DNA of 64,000 nt from NCBI GenBank assembly GCA_017163975.1, contig JAFFSR010000343.1, positions 4,286,001 to 4,350,000 on the forward strand, in the 5' to 3' direction. Of the stretch, positions 43,528-55,191 are shown one piece after another; the first letter of the stretch is position 1; every line of letters starts with the position of its first letter. The notes under the pieces are model-generated. The model was not told the DNA's origin, ran no database searches, and worked only from the letters and a program-made list of their open reading frames with translations. The position numbers and the translations under genes were made by a program. The DNA comes from Anastatus disparis. Its lineage: Eukaryota; Arthropoda; Insecta; Hymenoptera; Eupelmidae.

Positions 43528-44334
43528 TGTTTCTAACTCGATAGTAACTAATAAAATTGAATATTGAATTTTATAATTGTTTCAAATGGTGCATCCAATC
43601 GAAAATGCAATAATGAATTACAAAAAACGTCCAGCGTACAAGTAATTAATCGTTAAAATAGTAAGCTATTTTATAAGTGATGAAAAAAAAGTAATTAAAT
43701 ATGGAACAGGTACTCGGAATTGAATTGGAAAGGTCTTAAATTTGATTACCCTTTTAAATAAAGTTGATGTACAAGAGAATGCAGCAATTTATTTTCGGAA
43801 GTTGTGTATATCACTGTATGAAAAGACCTGTCGATATCGCAAACCTATAATAAAAGAAATAAACAGTTAATGAAACACTAATTTTTCAATACGAATGAAA
43901 AACGTGACAGTTGTGAGACTGACCGACATAAGCTATGCTACCACTATGTATATTGATACTAGCAACCGTGGATTTACGATATTATCCCTTACTAAAAGAT
44001 CAATTACAGTTTCAATCATAGTTAATCGAGATATTCTAATATTTTCCAATCTAAAATTGAGGATTCAATATTACATGTTCGCATTTCTTATTTTAAGAGC
44101 TTCAACACAAATTTTCATTTGCAAAAATCGGCCAATTTTAACTTTGATTATGCCAAATAATTGTTCGTTACATTTCATGAAAAATCGTTCCATTACTTTC
44201 ATTCAAATTTGTTTTTCGGTGTTGTGAAGCTTTGATATTCAAGAATGGAAATTGCTAATCAGGAAACTCTGATTATTAAAAATAGATAAATTAAATATTT
44301 TGACTATAAAAAAGAAAAACGATTAAAAAAACGT
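43528..44334. other. 5' flank of transposase unit 1
   Basis: AT-rich, with no gene. At 43900-43925, aacgtgacagttgtgagactgaccgaca is a degenerate version of the gtggcagtcggggactggccgaca repeat found at 44335 and 35391. A short intergenic frame at 43895-44227 resembles nothing known and is not called. Confidence 0.4.
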
Positions 44335-44437
44335 GGCAGTCGGGGGACTGGCCGACAGAGGTGATAACTTAAATTATTATAAGTTGAAATTATTATAATG
44401 ATGAATTCTTAAGTATGCTATTATTAAAATACTTGTA
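44335..44437. repeat. About 103-bp repeat upstream of unit 1 (partner at 35391)
   Basis: Same orientation and almost the same sequence as the intron segment at 35391-35493, from gtggcagtcgggggactggc to ttattaaaatacttgta. The two copies bracket the transposase and the 5' part of the DUF4806 gene. Confidence 0.85.
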
Positions 44438-44654
44438 TTACTAATATAATGATTTTCAAAAATATTGAAACTCTGAAAAGATTGTATGAATAGTTATTTA
44501 ATAAATATTGTAAAATATAATATTATAGTTGCTTAAAAAATTATATTTATCTAAAATAATTGGCATTCTTGAATATTTGCAGCTTGAATTGGTTTATGGT
44601 AACTATAATAGGAAATGAAAATTTCATATTGTATGTTTTCTAAAATTCTTGCAA

Positions 44655-44700
44655 AAACTATGAGTACAGGTGCAGTGTCCGTTTTACATCTCCTTAAATT
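44655..44700 (-). repeat. CACTA-like element terminus (right-type)
   Basis: The sequence tatgagtacaggtgcagtg ends at 44677, with tccgttttacatctcctt outside. Its reverse complement is nearly identical to 9945-9990 over about 38 bases. It lies upstream of transposase unit 1 and is correctly oriented to be the element's outer end, but no matching partner was found downstream of the DUF4806 gene. Confidence 0.55.
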
Positions 44701-45636
44701 AATAATAGATCATCAAGTTAAAAATAACTAATCCTGTGCAAAAAAATTATTATAATTTTCACAAATGCCACACTTTTTAGTTTCTATATATATAATGGAA
44801 GCATAGCTTCTTTCAGCCAGTCACACGACTGCCCCTTTTTTTGAATAAATTTATTCATTAGTTGTTGAAAATTTTGTTTCAATATTATTTATTAAAATTT
44901 TTCAATGTTGTACCAGAAATCTAGAATTCTTAAAATTGAATGAATGCATTTATTAAAAAATGTAATTGTTAAATGTATTTTTTCAAACTAAAAATAAATA
45001 TTCTTTGAATTATTTGATGACCATAAATTAGTAGATTTTATAAGCATTTTAACACACATGTTAATCAGAAATATATTAATTATTGCTCTTTCTGTAATAA
45101 AAATAAACAAAATTTTTTTTTTAAATTGGAAATTAATTAAAAATTACTTTTTATATTTGTATAGCAGCTAATTGGAAACTTATCGAATATTCAAACCTGC
45201 ATACAATGTTTACTAATTTGAAATTCATTTTTTATACATAACTTACAATAATCATTTTCAGTCTCTATAAATTATTTACTTTTAAAATTATATAATAGTA
45301 ATAATTGATGAATTCCCCATCAAAAATAATTATGCAAAGTCAACAACTCAAAATAATCTAATATTATATTTTAATATGTTACCAATTATTTATATTTAAA
45401 AACACAAAATTATTATTTTACATTTTTATTGCAAATATGCTTATTCCTGCTTATTGAGGAAAAAATAGAGGGAAAAAAATGCTGAGCAAAAACGCAGAGC
45501 TACAGCGGAGCTCTCCAAATTTATTTTGTGAAAAGAGCTTAGTGAATGGTATAACATTGGGAAGTCATATTTAAAATCGGATAATATGCAATATCAAATA
45601 TATATATTTGATATTGCATTAAATATTAACCCACAA
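44701..45636. other. AT-rich DNA
   Basis: 44820-44960 resembles intergenic repeat sequence also present near 13980-14050 and 17300-17400 (tttcaatgttgtaccagaaat). 45480-45520 contains a small hairpin (gcagagctacagcggagctctcc). No gene. Confidence 0.45.
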
Positions 45637-45640
45637 TTAA

Positions 45641-47254
45641 GGTAGTTGTCAACCCATTACATCATAAAACTAGCTCGCCACAGCGGCCCAAAGGGCCGCT
45701 GTAGCTCGCCCCTCGGTCTTTTCAGAGCTTCGCTTCGCTCAGCTCTGAAATGCCCTTGGGCCTTGCATCGCTTCGCAATGCAAGGCATGCAAAAAGCTCC
45801 GCTTCTTGCATATAAGGCACGACCGAAAACGCTCGCGCTTCGCGCTCGCTATTTTATATTCAAAGAATATTAGAGCAAATCATTTACAACCGCGAAAGCA
45901 TTAAAAGTTAATCTTATTTCTTTTTTTCATTGAATTTTTTACCGCATATTTCAACAGAAGGTTTGAATTTATTGTATTTATTTAAAAAATCAAATTTATA
46001 ATTATTTAATATTTTCTTGTGAGTTAAGTTGATTGATTTCGAAAAAATTTATGTTATGTGAAAAAGACATATTTTTATTAATGTATATTTTTTAAAATTT
46101 TGGATAGGATAATCTATCAAAAGTTATAAGAAAAAAAAATTATTTTATAGTTTAGTAGCTTAAAAGTAAAGTTTTGTATAAAGTTTTTATTTGATCTGAA
46201 TCATTTCGATGGGGGATAATTTAAAACAATAATACAAATAAATGTTGGCAGTTTAAAAAAAAATAGTTCGAGCTGTTTTAAAACAGTTATCCCTTCAGAG
46301 GTAAAATAAATGATTTTTTGGAAATAACTTGAAAAAACGAATTTTCAAAAAAAGTATATGAAATAAAATTTATAGAAAAAAATAAGATACATCTTTTTAA
46401 TATTATACATATTTTTTTTTAAATAATATTTATCAATTTATCATTAAAAAGCCTTTAATTTCAACAATTTTCATGAATAATTTGAAAAATATTATTTTTA
46501 GAGAAAATGTATAATATAAAAATGATTTATTTTTTTATATTCTATAACTTTTATTAAATATACTTTTAAAAAAAAATCGTATTTTTCAAGTTATTACCAA
46601 AAATCCATTTTTTGACCATTTAAAAGGCGCTTATTTAAAAACGCTTCCAACGATTTTTTCCAAAATAGGAACGTTTACTTGTATTATTATTTGAAACAAT
46701 TTCCCGTTTGAATCATTCAGATCGGATAAAAACTCGTCGAGAAAATTCATAAACTTGATTTCTCACACACATACATCCATACATACATTTTAAGTAAGCC
46801 TCGTAATAGTCTTATTTTGCTATAAAAATAAGTTTTTTATCATAAAATAACATATTTTGAAGGGTTACATTTTTCGCGATGTCGAAAATATAAGGCACTT
46901 CCGTATAGCGGTCGTGCCTAAAAATTATTTATTATAAAATAGGTTAAAATTTGGTTTACAACTTCAAAATAACTTTATAAATGAATAGTTCAATTTTTGA
47001 AACGATTAACGGTTTCATAATTATAATGTAATATTTTCAATTTGTAATTTTAATGATATTTATTATTAAATAAAAAAAAAAATGATATTTATTATATAAA
47101 ATGGAAATTTCAAAGTTTTATATCTTACTTTTGAAACCGTTGGACGTTATGAAATTTTAACTACTTATTTGTGAAATTATATTGAAGTTGTGAACTAAAT
47201 TTCAAAGCATTTTATAATAAACAGTTTTTTTGATGTAATGGGTCGACAACTACC
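45641..47254. mobile_element. TTAA-flanked non-autonomous element, 1.6 kb
   Basis: TTAA lies at 45637-45640 and 47255-47258. The left end ggtagttgtcaacccattac and the right end gtaatgggtcgacaactacc form inverted repeats of about 26-30 bases with one mismatch. A GC-rich cluster of hairpins (45680-45850; for example acagcggcccaaagggccgctgt and gagcttcgcttcgctcagctc) stands near the left end, and a small counterpart (aaggcacttccgtatagcgg, 46890) lies to the right. No transposase is present. The interior is AT-rich with T/A homopolymers. Confidence 0.88.
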
Positions 47255-47259
47255 TTAAT

Positions 47260-48890
47260 TTAAATTTACTTTTTAAGTTGTACAACTGACGGCAAATTCC
47301 CGCCCCGACAATTTAAGAAATTGCCACATGGGCTACCAACCATGTGCCAGCCTAATCCTGAATTCATAAGTTGGCGACGAAATCTCAGCACGGTTGTAAG
47401 CATGATGGTAGTATAACTGTAGTACACATGACAAGCACGCGTGATCAAAAATTGCTCAGCACGTAATGTTATCGGGGTTATTATTACCCAGATAACATTA
47501 TGACAGCATGGTGGCACCACTGTGCGCCACGGTGTGGAACACGCGGTGGAGCACTCTGATGTCCGCCTGCCATGCCATCTGGACGGCACAATGCCAACAC
47601 GACGTGGATAAACACGACGTGATGGCAAGCTGCAGGCACCCTGAACACCTCTATGGAACCAGTGTGTTTTCAGTATACAATTCAAACAAGCGGCAGATTT
47701 AAAAATAATATTTACATTATTTAAATAAAAAAATACTCAATTTAAAGTAAGTTATTTTATTTTTAAACATTTATTAAATTTACAAATTTTTAAGAATTTT
47801 TTATAATTTACAAATGATATAAATAATATTAAATTAAATTTCTTTCAAAGACATCTCTCTAGCTTGCATCTGTCCTGTCCGAATAAGATTTAGTTTATTG
47901 TTTGACTCTCAAAGAAACAATTAATTAATTAATTTCAAAAATGTATACAGAAAAACAATAAGCCATTGAGACATGTACATAAAGCTTTTTTTTACCTTTA
48001 TTAAAATTTTATTGTAAAAATCAATAAAAATTTAATAATAAAATTTTATAGTTATGATTTATAATGATGTTGAATAACTATATTTCACTTCTTTCCTTTC
48101 ACTATAAAATTGATTTTTAACAACTATAAACAGTAAGTTACGAGGAAAATAATTCAATTTATGCATTGTTATTAATTGATTTTTTTACATTAAAATGTAA
48201 ATAATAAAAAGATACTATTTTTCAATAAATGTAAAAAAAATCTTGATGAAGAAGTTTCAATGCCTTATGGTTTTTCTGTGTCTTTTTTCAAATTAATTAA
48301 TTAATTATTTGTATCAGAGTCAAATAATTTGGCTCAATATTTTATAATCTATACGTTTTCACTTTTTGTAATACTTTCATTCTCATAAAAGTTTAATTAA
48401 TTAATAAAACTTGTATCAAAATCAAAGTGTCGTAAGGTAAAAATATAAAGTATTAGAAAAAGTGAAATTGTACAAATTATAAAATGTTGAGCACAATCCA
48501 TACATCAGTACATGCCACTATACAAAAATTAAGCTGACCAATGTGTGAAAAAATTTGAAATGACCTCGATGTTACATACAATGACAAATGAGTCCGCTGC
48601 TATTTACCTATTTGAACAAAACAAGAAAATCAATTCAAATATAATATCAAAAATTAAAAACAATACTTGTATAGACAGCAAAATAAATCAGATGAAGAAT
48701 ATTTCTATCGGTCTTGCAGTCAAATAAAAATATGGAGTTACCTTAAGACCCACAGAAATATTCTTCATCTCAAATATAATATCTTAATAAATAGTTTATT
48801 ACCAAAATTTTTATGTTTACATGTTAACCAATTTGTAGACACATAATGAAGAGCCACAGATATTTAGATATACAGGAACTATTCATTATA
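47260..48890. other. Intergenic DNA with a possible element end
   Basis: 47290-47680 is relatively GC-rich (tgtgcgccacggtgtggaac, cagcatggtggcaccac). The phrase tacccagataaca at about 47486 reappears in reverse complement near 61975, each time leading into related GC-rich sequence, so both may be ends of one unrecognised family. 48290-48500 contains a diverged inverted repeat (gttttcactttttgtaatac / gtattagaaaaagtgaaat). The remainder is AT-rich. No gene is supported. Confidence 0.4.
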
Positions 48891-48894
48891 CGTA

Positions 48895-51800
48895 TTATTC
48901 ATAATCCGAATTTTGAAATGCATTAGAATCCATACTTAGAGGCGATAAAGATGCTCGACTTTCTTCGTCTTCGTCAAGAGTATAATTATCCGCAATGACA
49001 GTCGCCTCATCGTCTTCAATAATTTTTTCTGTGAAAAATAATTACATTTTGTGTACAATTATTGAAATATAACCATTGTTCTATAAAAATTTTATAAAGA
49101 ATATATAGATAAAAAAAATCAAAAATAAAATATAATAAAGTTCAATAAAAGCAATCAAAGTTACGTCTTTTGGAAAGTTCCGGAATGTCTGGGTAAAGTT
49201 CTGAAATGTTTTCATCAGATTCCCAATCCTTCTCCCAAAAAGGTTGCGTTGATTGCTTTCGCTTGGTTGTTTGTTTCTGCAAAGGCTGATTCTCCGATGA
49301 ACCCATTTGCTGCTGATCTAAACCCTGCAGTAGATGTTTATCATCTAAAGCAAATTCATTATGAAATTCCTCCTGATTTTCCTGTCGCGTGTCTACTTCC
49401 TTAATTGTTGAGTACTCCTCTCTTTCTTCGTCAATTGGTGGGTACTCTTCGTCAATTAGAGGGTACTCTTTGTCAATTGATGGGTAGTCCTTCTCTTGAT
49501 TTTCTTCTTCGAATTGCATTGGTCGAGTCTGTTGACCAATATTTGGTAGGCGAAGACATCTTTTACGTCAACGTTCCTTCAAACTCTTCAACGCCTTGGT
49601 CATTCCGTCGATGAATTCAGGAAGACGTTGCTCGTTGAGATTGATGTTCAGCTTCATAGACTCTGAAAAATTAAATTGAATTTTATACGGCAAATGCATA
49701 TATTATAAAAACAAGAACTGTGACATACTTACCTTCACAAGCATCAGCAAATCTACTTTTTGATAAGGATTTCACATTCTTTAAGCCTACCCAAGAAACT
49801 TTCGGCGATAGTTCCTCTTCTATGTGAAAACAATTCTTAAAATATATAGCAGCACAATCGACAGCATTTATGCCGCCAAGATAAACCAAGTAATCAACCT
49901 GTAAATATATTTTGATTAAATTTTGCAATGATTAAAAAACATACTATGCAAAAGTAAAAAGTTTTGAAAAAGTTTAAGAGGCGGCCGTATAGCTCTGTCC
50001 TTGTCTAATTTAAATTTTCGTTATTATTAATAAATTAGATATTTTTATACGAAAATAAGGGCATAGCCCAATAGATTTAAGGACGAGCAAACGATCCTAT
50101 TCTATGAAAAAATATAAAATTTTCATTATTTTTCGAGTGAGGTCTGAAACGGAAAAACAGTTATCAAATTCAATTATTTTTCCGTTTCAGACCTCACTCG
50201 AAAAATAATGAAAATTTTATATTTTTTCATAGAATACGATCGTTTGCTCGTCCTTGAATCTATTGGGCTATGCCCTTACTTTCGTATAAAAATATATAAT
50301 TTATTATTAATAACGAAAATTTAGATTAGACAAGGACAGAGTTATACGGCCTCCTCTTAAAGTGGTAACTTGTAAAAATAATAAAGAAAATTAAAATGAA
50401 AATTATTTATATTATTCCTTACCAATTCATCAAAAGTGTCATTGTCAGCGTTGTCGAAATTTTCTAAATCTTCTACTGTCTTGAAAGGCAAAAATAAAGG
50501 TGCACCTTTGATTCCACCACGTTTTTTCATTGTCAATCGAGACAATAATTTGTTGTTCTCACTGAAAATAATAAATTCTGTTAAAGTAACATGCACTCAC
50601 ATTAATAACAGTATATTGCGCACGTAGAGAGGGATAAAAAAAGTGGTCCAAAATCACATAAACATGCGATCTAAGACATTCTTTTTTATCTTCTGTGACG
50701 CATATTCACTGTTTTTATACACCCACGCTGAAATTGTCAATTTTTGTTCCCTCGTTGGAATAAAAATAGGCACTTTTAACGGTGGGAGTGTATAAAAAGA
50801 TATCTATGTATTTGTACTTATTCAATCTTTTTTTCCATACGATCCATCCTCTCAATCAGCTGCCTGTAAGATAATAATAAAAAATTTCACATTTAATATT
50901 TTTAGAGATTTAAATTATTGTGGACTTACATAAGTAGCGCAGCTGTACTTTGAGCCTCGTTTTCTGATTGTGTAAGTTTTAGCCTGGATGTGTGTGAAGC
51001 TACCGAGGTGCGAAGTACATTGAGTACAAAAGTTTGATTTTGACGTGCGGAAAAACCAGGTATATTTTGAGGAATGGAACTGCCAGACGTTGCGGGTTTC
51101 GATGAAGTAGGTAGAAAGCTAGTGTTATTACGAAGCAAGTAATGCGTTTGAAGGAGGAATGCGACCAGGCGTATTAATGGATGCGTGACCAGGGCTTTTT
51201 GAAGGTAAAGTGTGTGTAGAATAAGTTGTAGATTTTGATAGAGCATGCGTAGTATCAGTATTATTGGACGAAGTATTGCGAGGCAAAGACGTTTGTAGAT
51301 TAGGAGAAGTGTTACGGACGAAGTTATTCTTGAGAGAGGTGCGAATAGGTGCAGTTATAGGTTTTATTGGAGCAAGGGCACTAGTAGGACGATTCGATGA
51401 AGAATTACCAGGCAGAGATGTTTGTGGAGAAATTGAAGATGCGCGTACAGTAGAATTAAAGCGATTTTGTGGATTATTTAAAATTTGATATGCAGTAACT
51501 TTATTTTTGGTAGAATTTTGAGACGGTAATGTTTTTGAAGGGACTGAAAATATAGGTTTAATAGGCTGATTTATTGAAGTACTGGAAAGCAGCGATGTTT
51601 GTGGAGAAATTGATGATATGCGTGTAGCAGAATTAAAGTGATTTTGTGAATTATTTAAAACTTTACGTGCAATAAGTTCATTTTTCGTAGCATTCTGAGA
51701 CGGAACTTTTTGTGGAGAGGCTGAAAATGTAGGTGTAATAGGCTGATTTACAGAAGTAGTGGAAAGCAGTGATGGTTGTGAAGAATCGGTTATATTATAA

Positions 51801-51994
51801 TTTTTTATAGGTACGCGATGCAAAGAAGATTTTGAGAAATTAGGTTTCAGAGGGGCATTTTCAGAATTACCTAGAACAGAATTTTTGAAAGTATGCGAAG
51901 GTATTGAATTATGATTAGCAGCAGCTTGAAGACTTCGTTGACAATTGGCTTTATCCAAATTCATAAGATCTTTCATTATGAGTCGCTGTGCCAA
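48895..51994 (-). pseudogene. DUF4806-type protein, multi-exon, unit 2 (damaged)
   Basis: Exons inferred: about 51994-50930 (frame change near 51130-51150), a microexon at 50863-50822, 50561-50423 (139 nt, the same length as in unit 1), 49898-49733 (166 nt), 49662-49165 and 49028-48895. The first exon encodes a Ser/Pro/Asn-rich region with imperfect ~50-residue repeats (SSISPQTSLLSSTSINQP). The DUF4806 block is FLPFKTVEDLENFDNADNDTFDEL plus YLVYLGGINAVDCAAIYFKN. The C-terminal part has LPEFIDGMTKALKSLKER, then an acidic tail with YPxIDEEY repeats, ending in SDYE. Lesions: a TGA codon at 49568-49570 in the RKR basic region, the first-exon frame change, and a probable GT-to-AT donor change after the microexon. 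It begins 247 bases after the unit 2 transposase. Confidence 0.7.
49978..50356. mobile_element. TTAA palindromic MITE, subfamily C, in a DUF4806 intron
   Basis: TTAA lies at 49974-49977 and 50357-50360. The ends gaggcggccgtatagctctg and cagagttatacggcctcctc pair. The arms continue almost perfectly (aagggcatagcccaatagat / atctattgggctatgccctt; gaggtctgaaacggaaaaa / tttttccgtttcagacctc). 379 bp. Lying in an intron, it need not disturb the protein. Confidence 0.92.
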
Positions 51995-52240
51995 TCGACA
52001 ATCTAAAAGTTGTTTAGGTTTGTTGGTTTTTATTATTGTAAAAAGTTAATGAAAGAAATATTTGGATTCCTTTTTTAAATTAGCAGAATCTACCACTGCG
52101 ATTTCTCCAACCAGATTTAAACCTTGATGTTGTCCCTCAGCAGCAGCTTACGGTTTTACCCATTTGAAACATACAAAAAAATTTAATTTTAATGAAATAG
52201 TATCTAAGAAAAGTAAAATATATTTATAGTTTATGGAATT

Positions 52241-54669
52241 TTAATCATTAATAATATGTGAAGATATAATCTCAGTTACTACATACTGTCTTGCAATACA
52301 CTTCCCTGTAGGTACCTCTGGCCAATATGGCATTCTAAAACACTTGGCTTTAACTTCATCGACATGTATTATACCAACGAAGGTAGACGCTTATAGAAGC
52401 GTACTTTAAATGGGCGGACAGGGGCTCAAAATCTAAGCTTATGTCCTCCAGCCGCATGGTGGCGCTACTAAAATCCCATGTATTTCTATATCTATATATA
52501 CCGATGTTTTCATATATATAGATATACACGTAATGTTAAATGTCCTCCAAAAGCTGGGCCCCCAAAGTTAACCCAGAAGTACGCTTCTATAAGCGTCTAT
52601 CTTCGTTGATTATACTTAATTCAGAAGCTAATGAAGAACATAAAAACACCTACTGAAGAAGACGGGCAAGGAATACCAAATAAATCAACGACTTTTGTAA
52701 ATTGTGCAACTACGAAAACGCATTGTCCATCACTCATTTGCAAAATGTTTTTCACGATGCATATGTTGGAATTATGAAGAATTACTGTATTTTTCTGTTG
52801 AGACAGATTAAAACATAATTTCCCAAAGTGAACTTTCGAATATTGACGATAATTTGTAAAATCGAATTGGATAATAGGACCATTTGCATGCTCACCTGAA
52901 AACTTTAATGAATTATCAATATTATTCACGAAATTTGGTGACGCTACAGAATATCTATTTGCAATTTGTTGCAAGTGTTGATGTGGTTTTTTACAAATTT
53001 TTCGAAAGAAAGTCATGTTATTTTCATACGGAAAAGCCGAAAAAGAATCTAAAGGTCCAAATGATCTTACATCAGCCGCAAGATGCAATAATCCATGGAT
53101 ATTATAAGATAAAAAATTATCTCCGTAAACGACATCAGCTCTTGCAACAAATATGCGTAAAAAGTTTTCAGCGAGAAGAATCAACGTTTCAGAGCTTAAA
53201 GGATTAATTAAAATTCTCATTGCTACATTTAACAATCGGAAATGAGCTAACGTAGAAGAATCGATCAAACCATTGAATACAGAACTGCCAGAATATAACA
53301 AAATTTGACGATATTCTGTAGCTTTCCACGAATCATGTTTTAACACATTAGTAGGTTTTCTAGCAAAATCGTTTGGGCAATATTTCTGTATCTGCTCTAA
53401 TCTGTCAGACAACATTTTTATGTAAGGAGCTGAAAGCTTTGCTGATTTTGCATATTTACCATCGATGAGAGCTTGTAAAATTTTTTCCATGACTCCTATA
53501 CAAACAAGATGCATGTAATCGAAAACCGTTTGCGAAACGCAATTAATTGGAAGGCGACCAATCGGGCATTCTCCTTCATGATGGTGTTCACCATCGATTC
53601 TTAAACAATATTCTTGCGGAGTTCGAAGTGTATGATCTATTCCTCGAAAAACCATTCGACCAGGACCGAGATATTCTCCGGTTACCCAACATTTTGAACA
53701 GGGTACTCGAGAATTGTGGCCTCGATGACCTAGTACAAAGGCTCGAGCAGGTGCATCAGCTATAAAACAGCGTAACTGTAGAGATATTTTTTTTTCAAGA
53801 AAATCTATACCTTGGTTTTCGAAAGTTGATAAAACTTCATCTACAAGTGGCTTTAAATATTCAGTAGCACTAACGGGTTTTGAAGAACCTTTATAAATAC
53901 CTACTACTTCAGGTTTACTAAAAAGAATATTTGATATTCTAATTTGAATAGGCCACATGATGATTTTGCTTGCTTTATCCAAAGAAGCTTCATCTACGTG
54001 AAAGTCTATTAAAAGAACGTCGGGAATCATTTCGGGAGATGTAGATTGAAGAATTCGTTTTAAGCCTGCTACAAAACCTAAATGTAGATATTCACCTCCA
54101 GCCAATTGAATTATCGAGAATGAATTCGATGACGTTTGTAAAAGTGTCCTCGGATCAACATGGAGAGATGAAAAGCAAGAATGATTTCGAAGAATTTTCA
54201 AAATAGCTTTTAATTGCACATTATTCATGTTAGTATTCTGATATGCTACCACTAGTCTAGATTCAAGTTTTCCTACGTTATCAAGATTTTCAGTATCACT
54301 ATCACTACTTTCTGAACTATCTCTACTTCTTAAATACTCCATATCATTTGAATTATCAGATATAGTACTTTCAAAACCAAAATCAAGATTATCAAAGCAA
54401 ATATCTTCATGTGATTCTGAAAGCTGTTGTACTTGATCTGATACTGTTTCACTGCTAATATTCAAATCATTATCTACAAAATAATTTTTAGATACAGAAG
54501 CAATAGGTTCACAGCTTGAAGGTGAATTACCATCCACAGAAGAACGTTCAGCGCAATTCCTCACTGCGTCATAACGAGAAGCTAAAATAAGGCGATTCAT
54601 AAAAGATCTGTGTCCCGTTGAACATTGTTTAAAAGCTTTCCGAGTTCTAATATTTTTTAATTTATACAT
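52241..54669 (-). pseudogene. CACTA/EnSpm (Tnp2-like) transposase, unit 2
   Basis: A long frame of 682 codons (54669-52621) holds an acidic, Ser-rich N-terminal 130 residues. The core follows: HVDPRTLLQT; DEASLDKASKIIMWPIQIRI; FIADAPARAFVLGHRGH with CSKC (possible metal site); FDYMHLVCIGVMEKILQALI; ARKPTNVLKH; SWKATEYRQILLYSG; LLHLAADVRSFGPLDSFSAF. Comparison with unit 1 shows the true C terminus continues in another frame (ASELSII, then CFRMPYWP) to a TAA at 52241-52243. The shift lies near 52643-52650 in a T run, and a 234-bp MITE interrupts the C-terminal codons at 52375-52608. The core is intact. Loss of the C-terminal 60 or so residues makes activity doubtful. Confidence 0.85.
52375..52608. 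mobile_element. MITE with 7-bp target duplication inside the transposase
   Basis: The ends caacgaaggtagacgcttat and ataagcgtctatcttcgttg are inverted. The 7 bases attatac lie at 52368-52374 and 52609-52615. Removing one copy with the element restores collinearity with the unit 1 protein at this point. A second palindrome, gcttatagaagc, is at each inner end. 234 bp, no coding capacity, superfamily unknown. Confidence 0.93.
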
Positions 54670-54919
54670 TATGATGAACTTGAATTCAAAAAGCCAATCA
54701 AAGTTAAAGAAGAAAAAGATGAACTTTAAACACTAAATGCAGGAAGAAAGTATAGAAAAATTTTTTAAAAATAAATTTTTTTCAAGTTGAAAATATAACC
54801 AAGATCACAGAATTTATAGGCGAGAATTCCATAAAAATACCAAATGCTAATTCAATATTCAATATTTAATTATTTAAGCAGAATATTTACAATTTATTAG
54901 AAATCTGATCGAAACATCA
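54670..54919. other. 5' flank of transposase unit 2
   Basis: AT-rich; no terminal inverted repeat or CACTA motif recognised within this stretch. Confidence 0.4.
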
Positions 54920-55191
54920 ACTAGAAATAACTACTTATATTTTGCACCGGTAAATAGAATGAGAAGAAGCTGGAATACAGTACGTAATGATTGGAAGAAT
55001 TTACCTATTAGTGGTTTTAAAGTTAAATTAATGAGTGTGTTGAACTATGCGTGACCTGAATGATCTCATATTTTCGTATATTGATTTATTTAGTTTTGAT
55101 TTTTTTATTGTTATTACTAAACTGTATTTGGGCTTTATGCCCGTTTTTCTATTAAATAAATAAATAAATAAATAAATAAATTTATTATGAC
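54920..55191 (+). mobile_element. LINE 3' fragment with (AAAT)n tail
   Basis: Codons 54923-55054 read TRNNYLYFAPVNRMRRSWNT, then a WKNLP motif, and end at TGA 55052-55054. This is the typical extreme C terminus of LINE reverse transcriptases (R-rich, SW-x-x-x, W-x-LP). A short 3' UTR containing gggctttatgcccg (a small hairpin) and an aaataaataaat tail (55154-55190) follow. Everything upstream has been lost. It differs from the LINE at 23740. Confidence 0.75.

Noticed and set aside
47266..47685. 139-residue minus-strand frame and its plus-strand counterpart
   Set aside because: Both strands are open over the same GC-richer block and neither resembles a protein; more likely repeat sequence.
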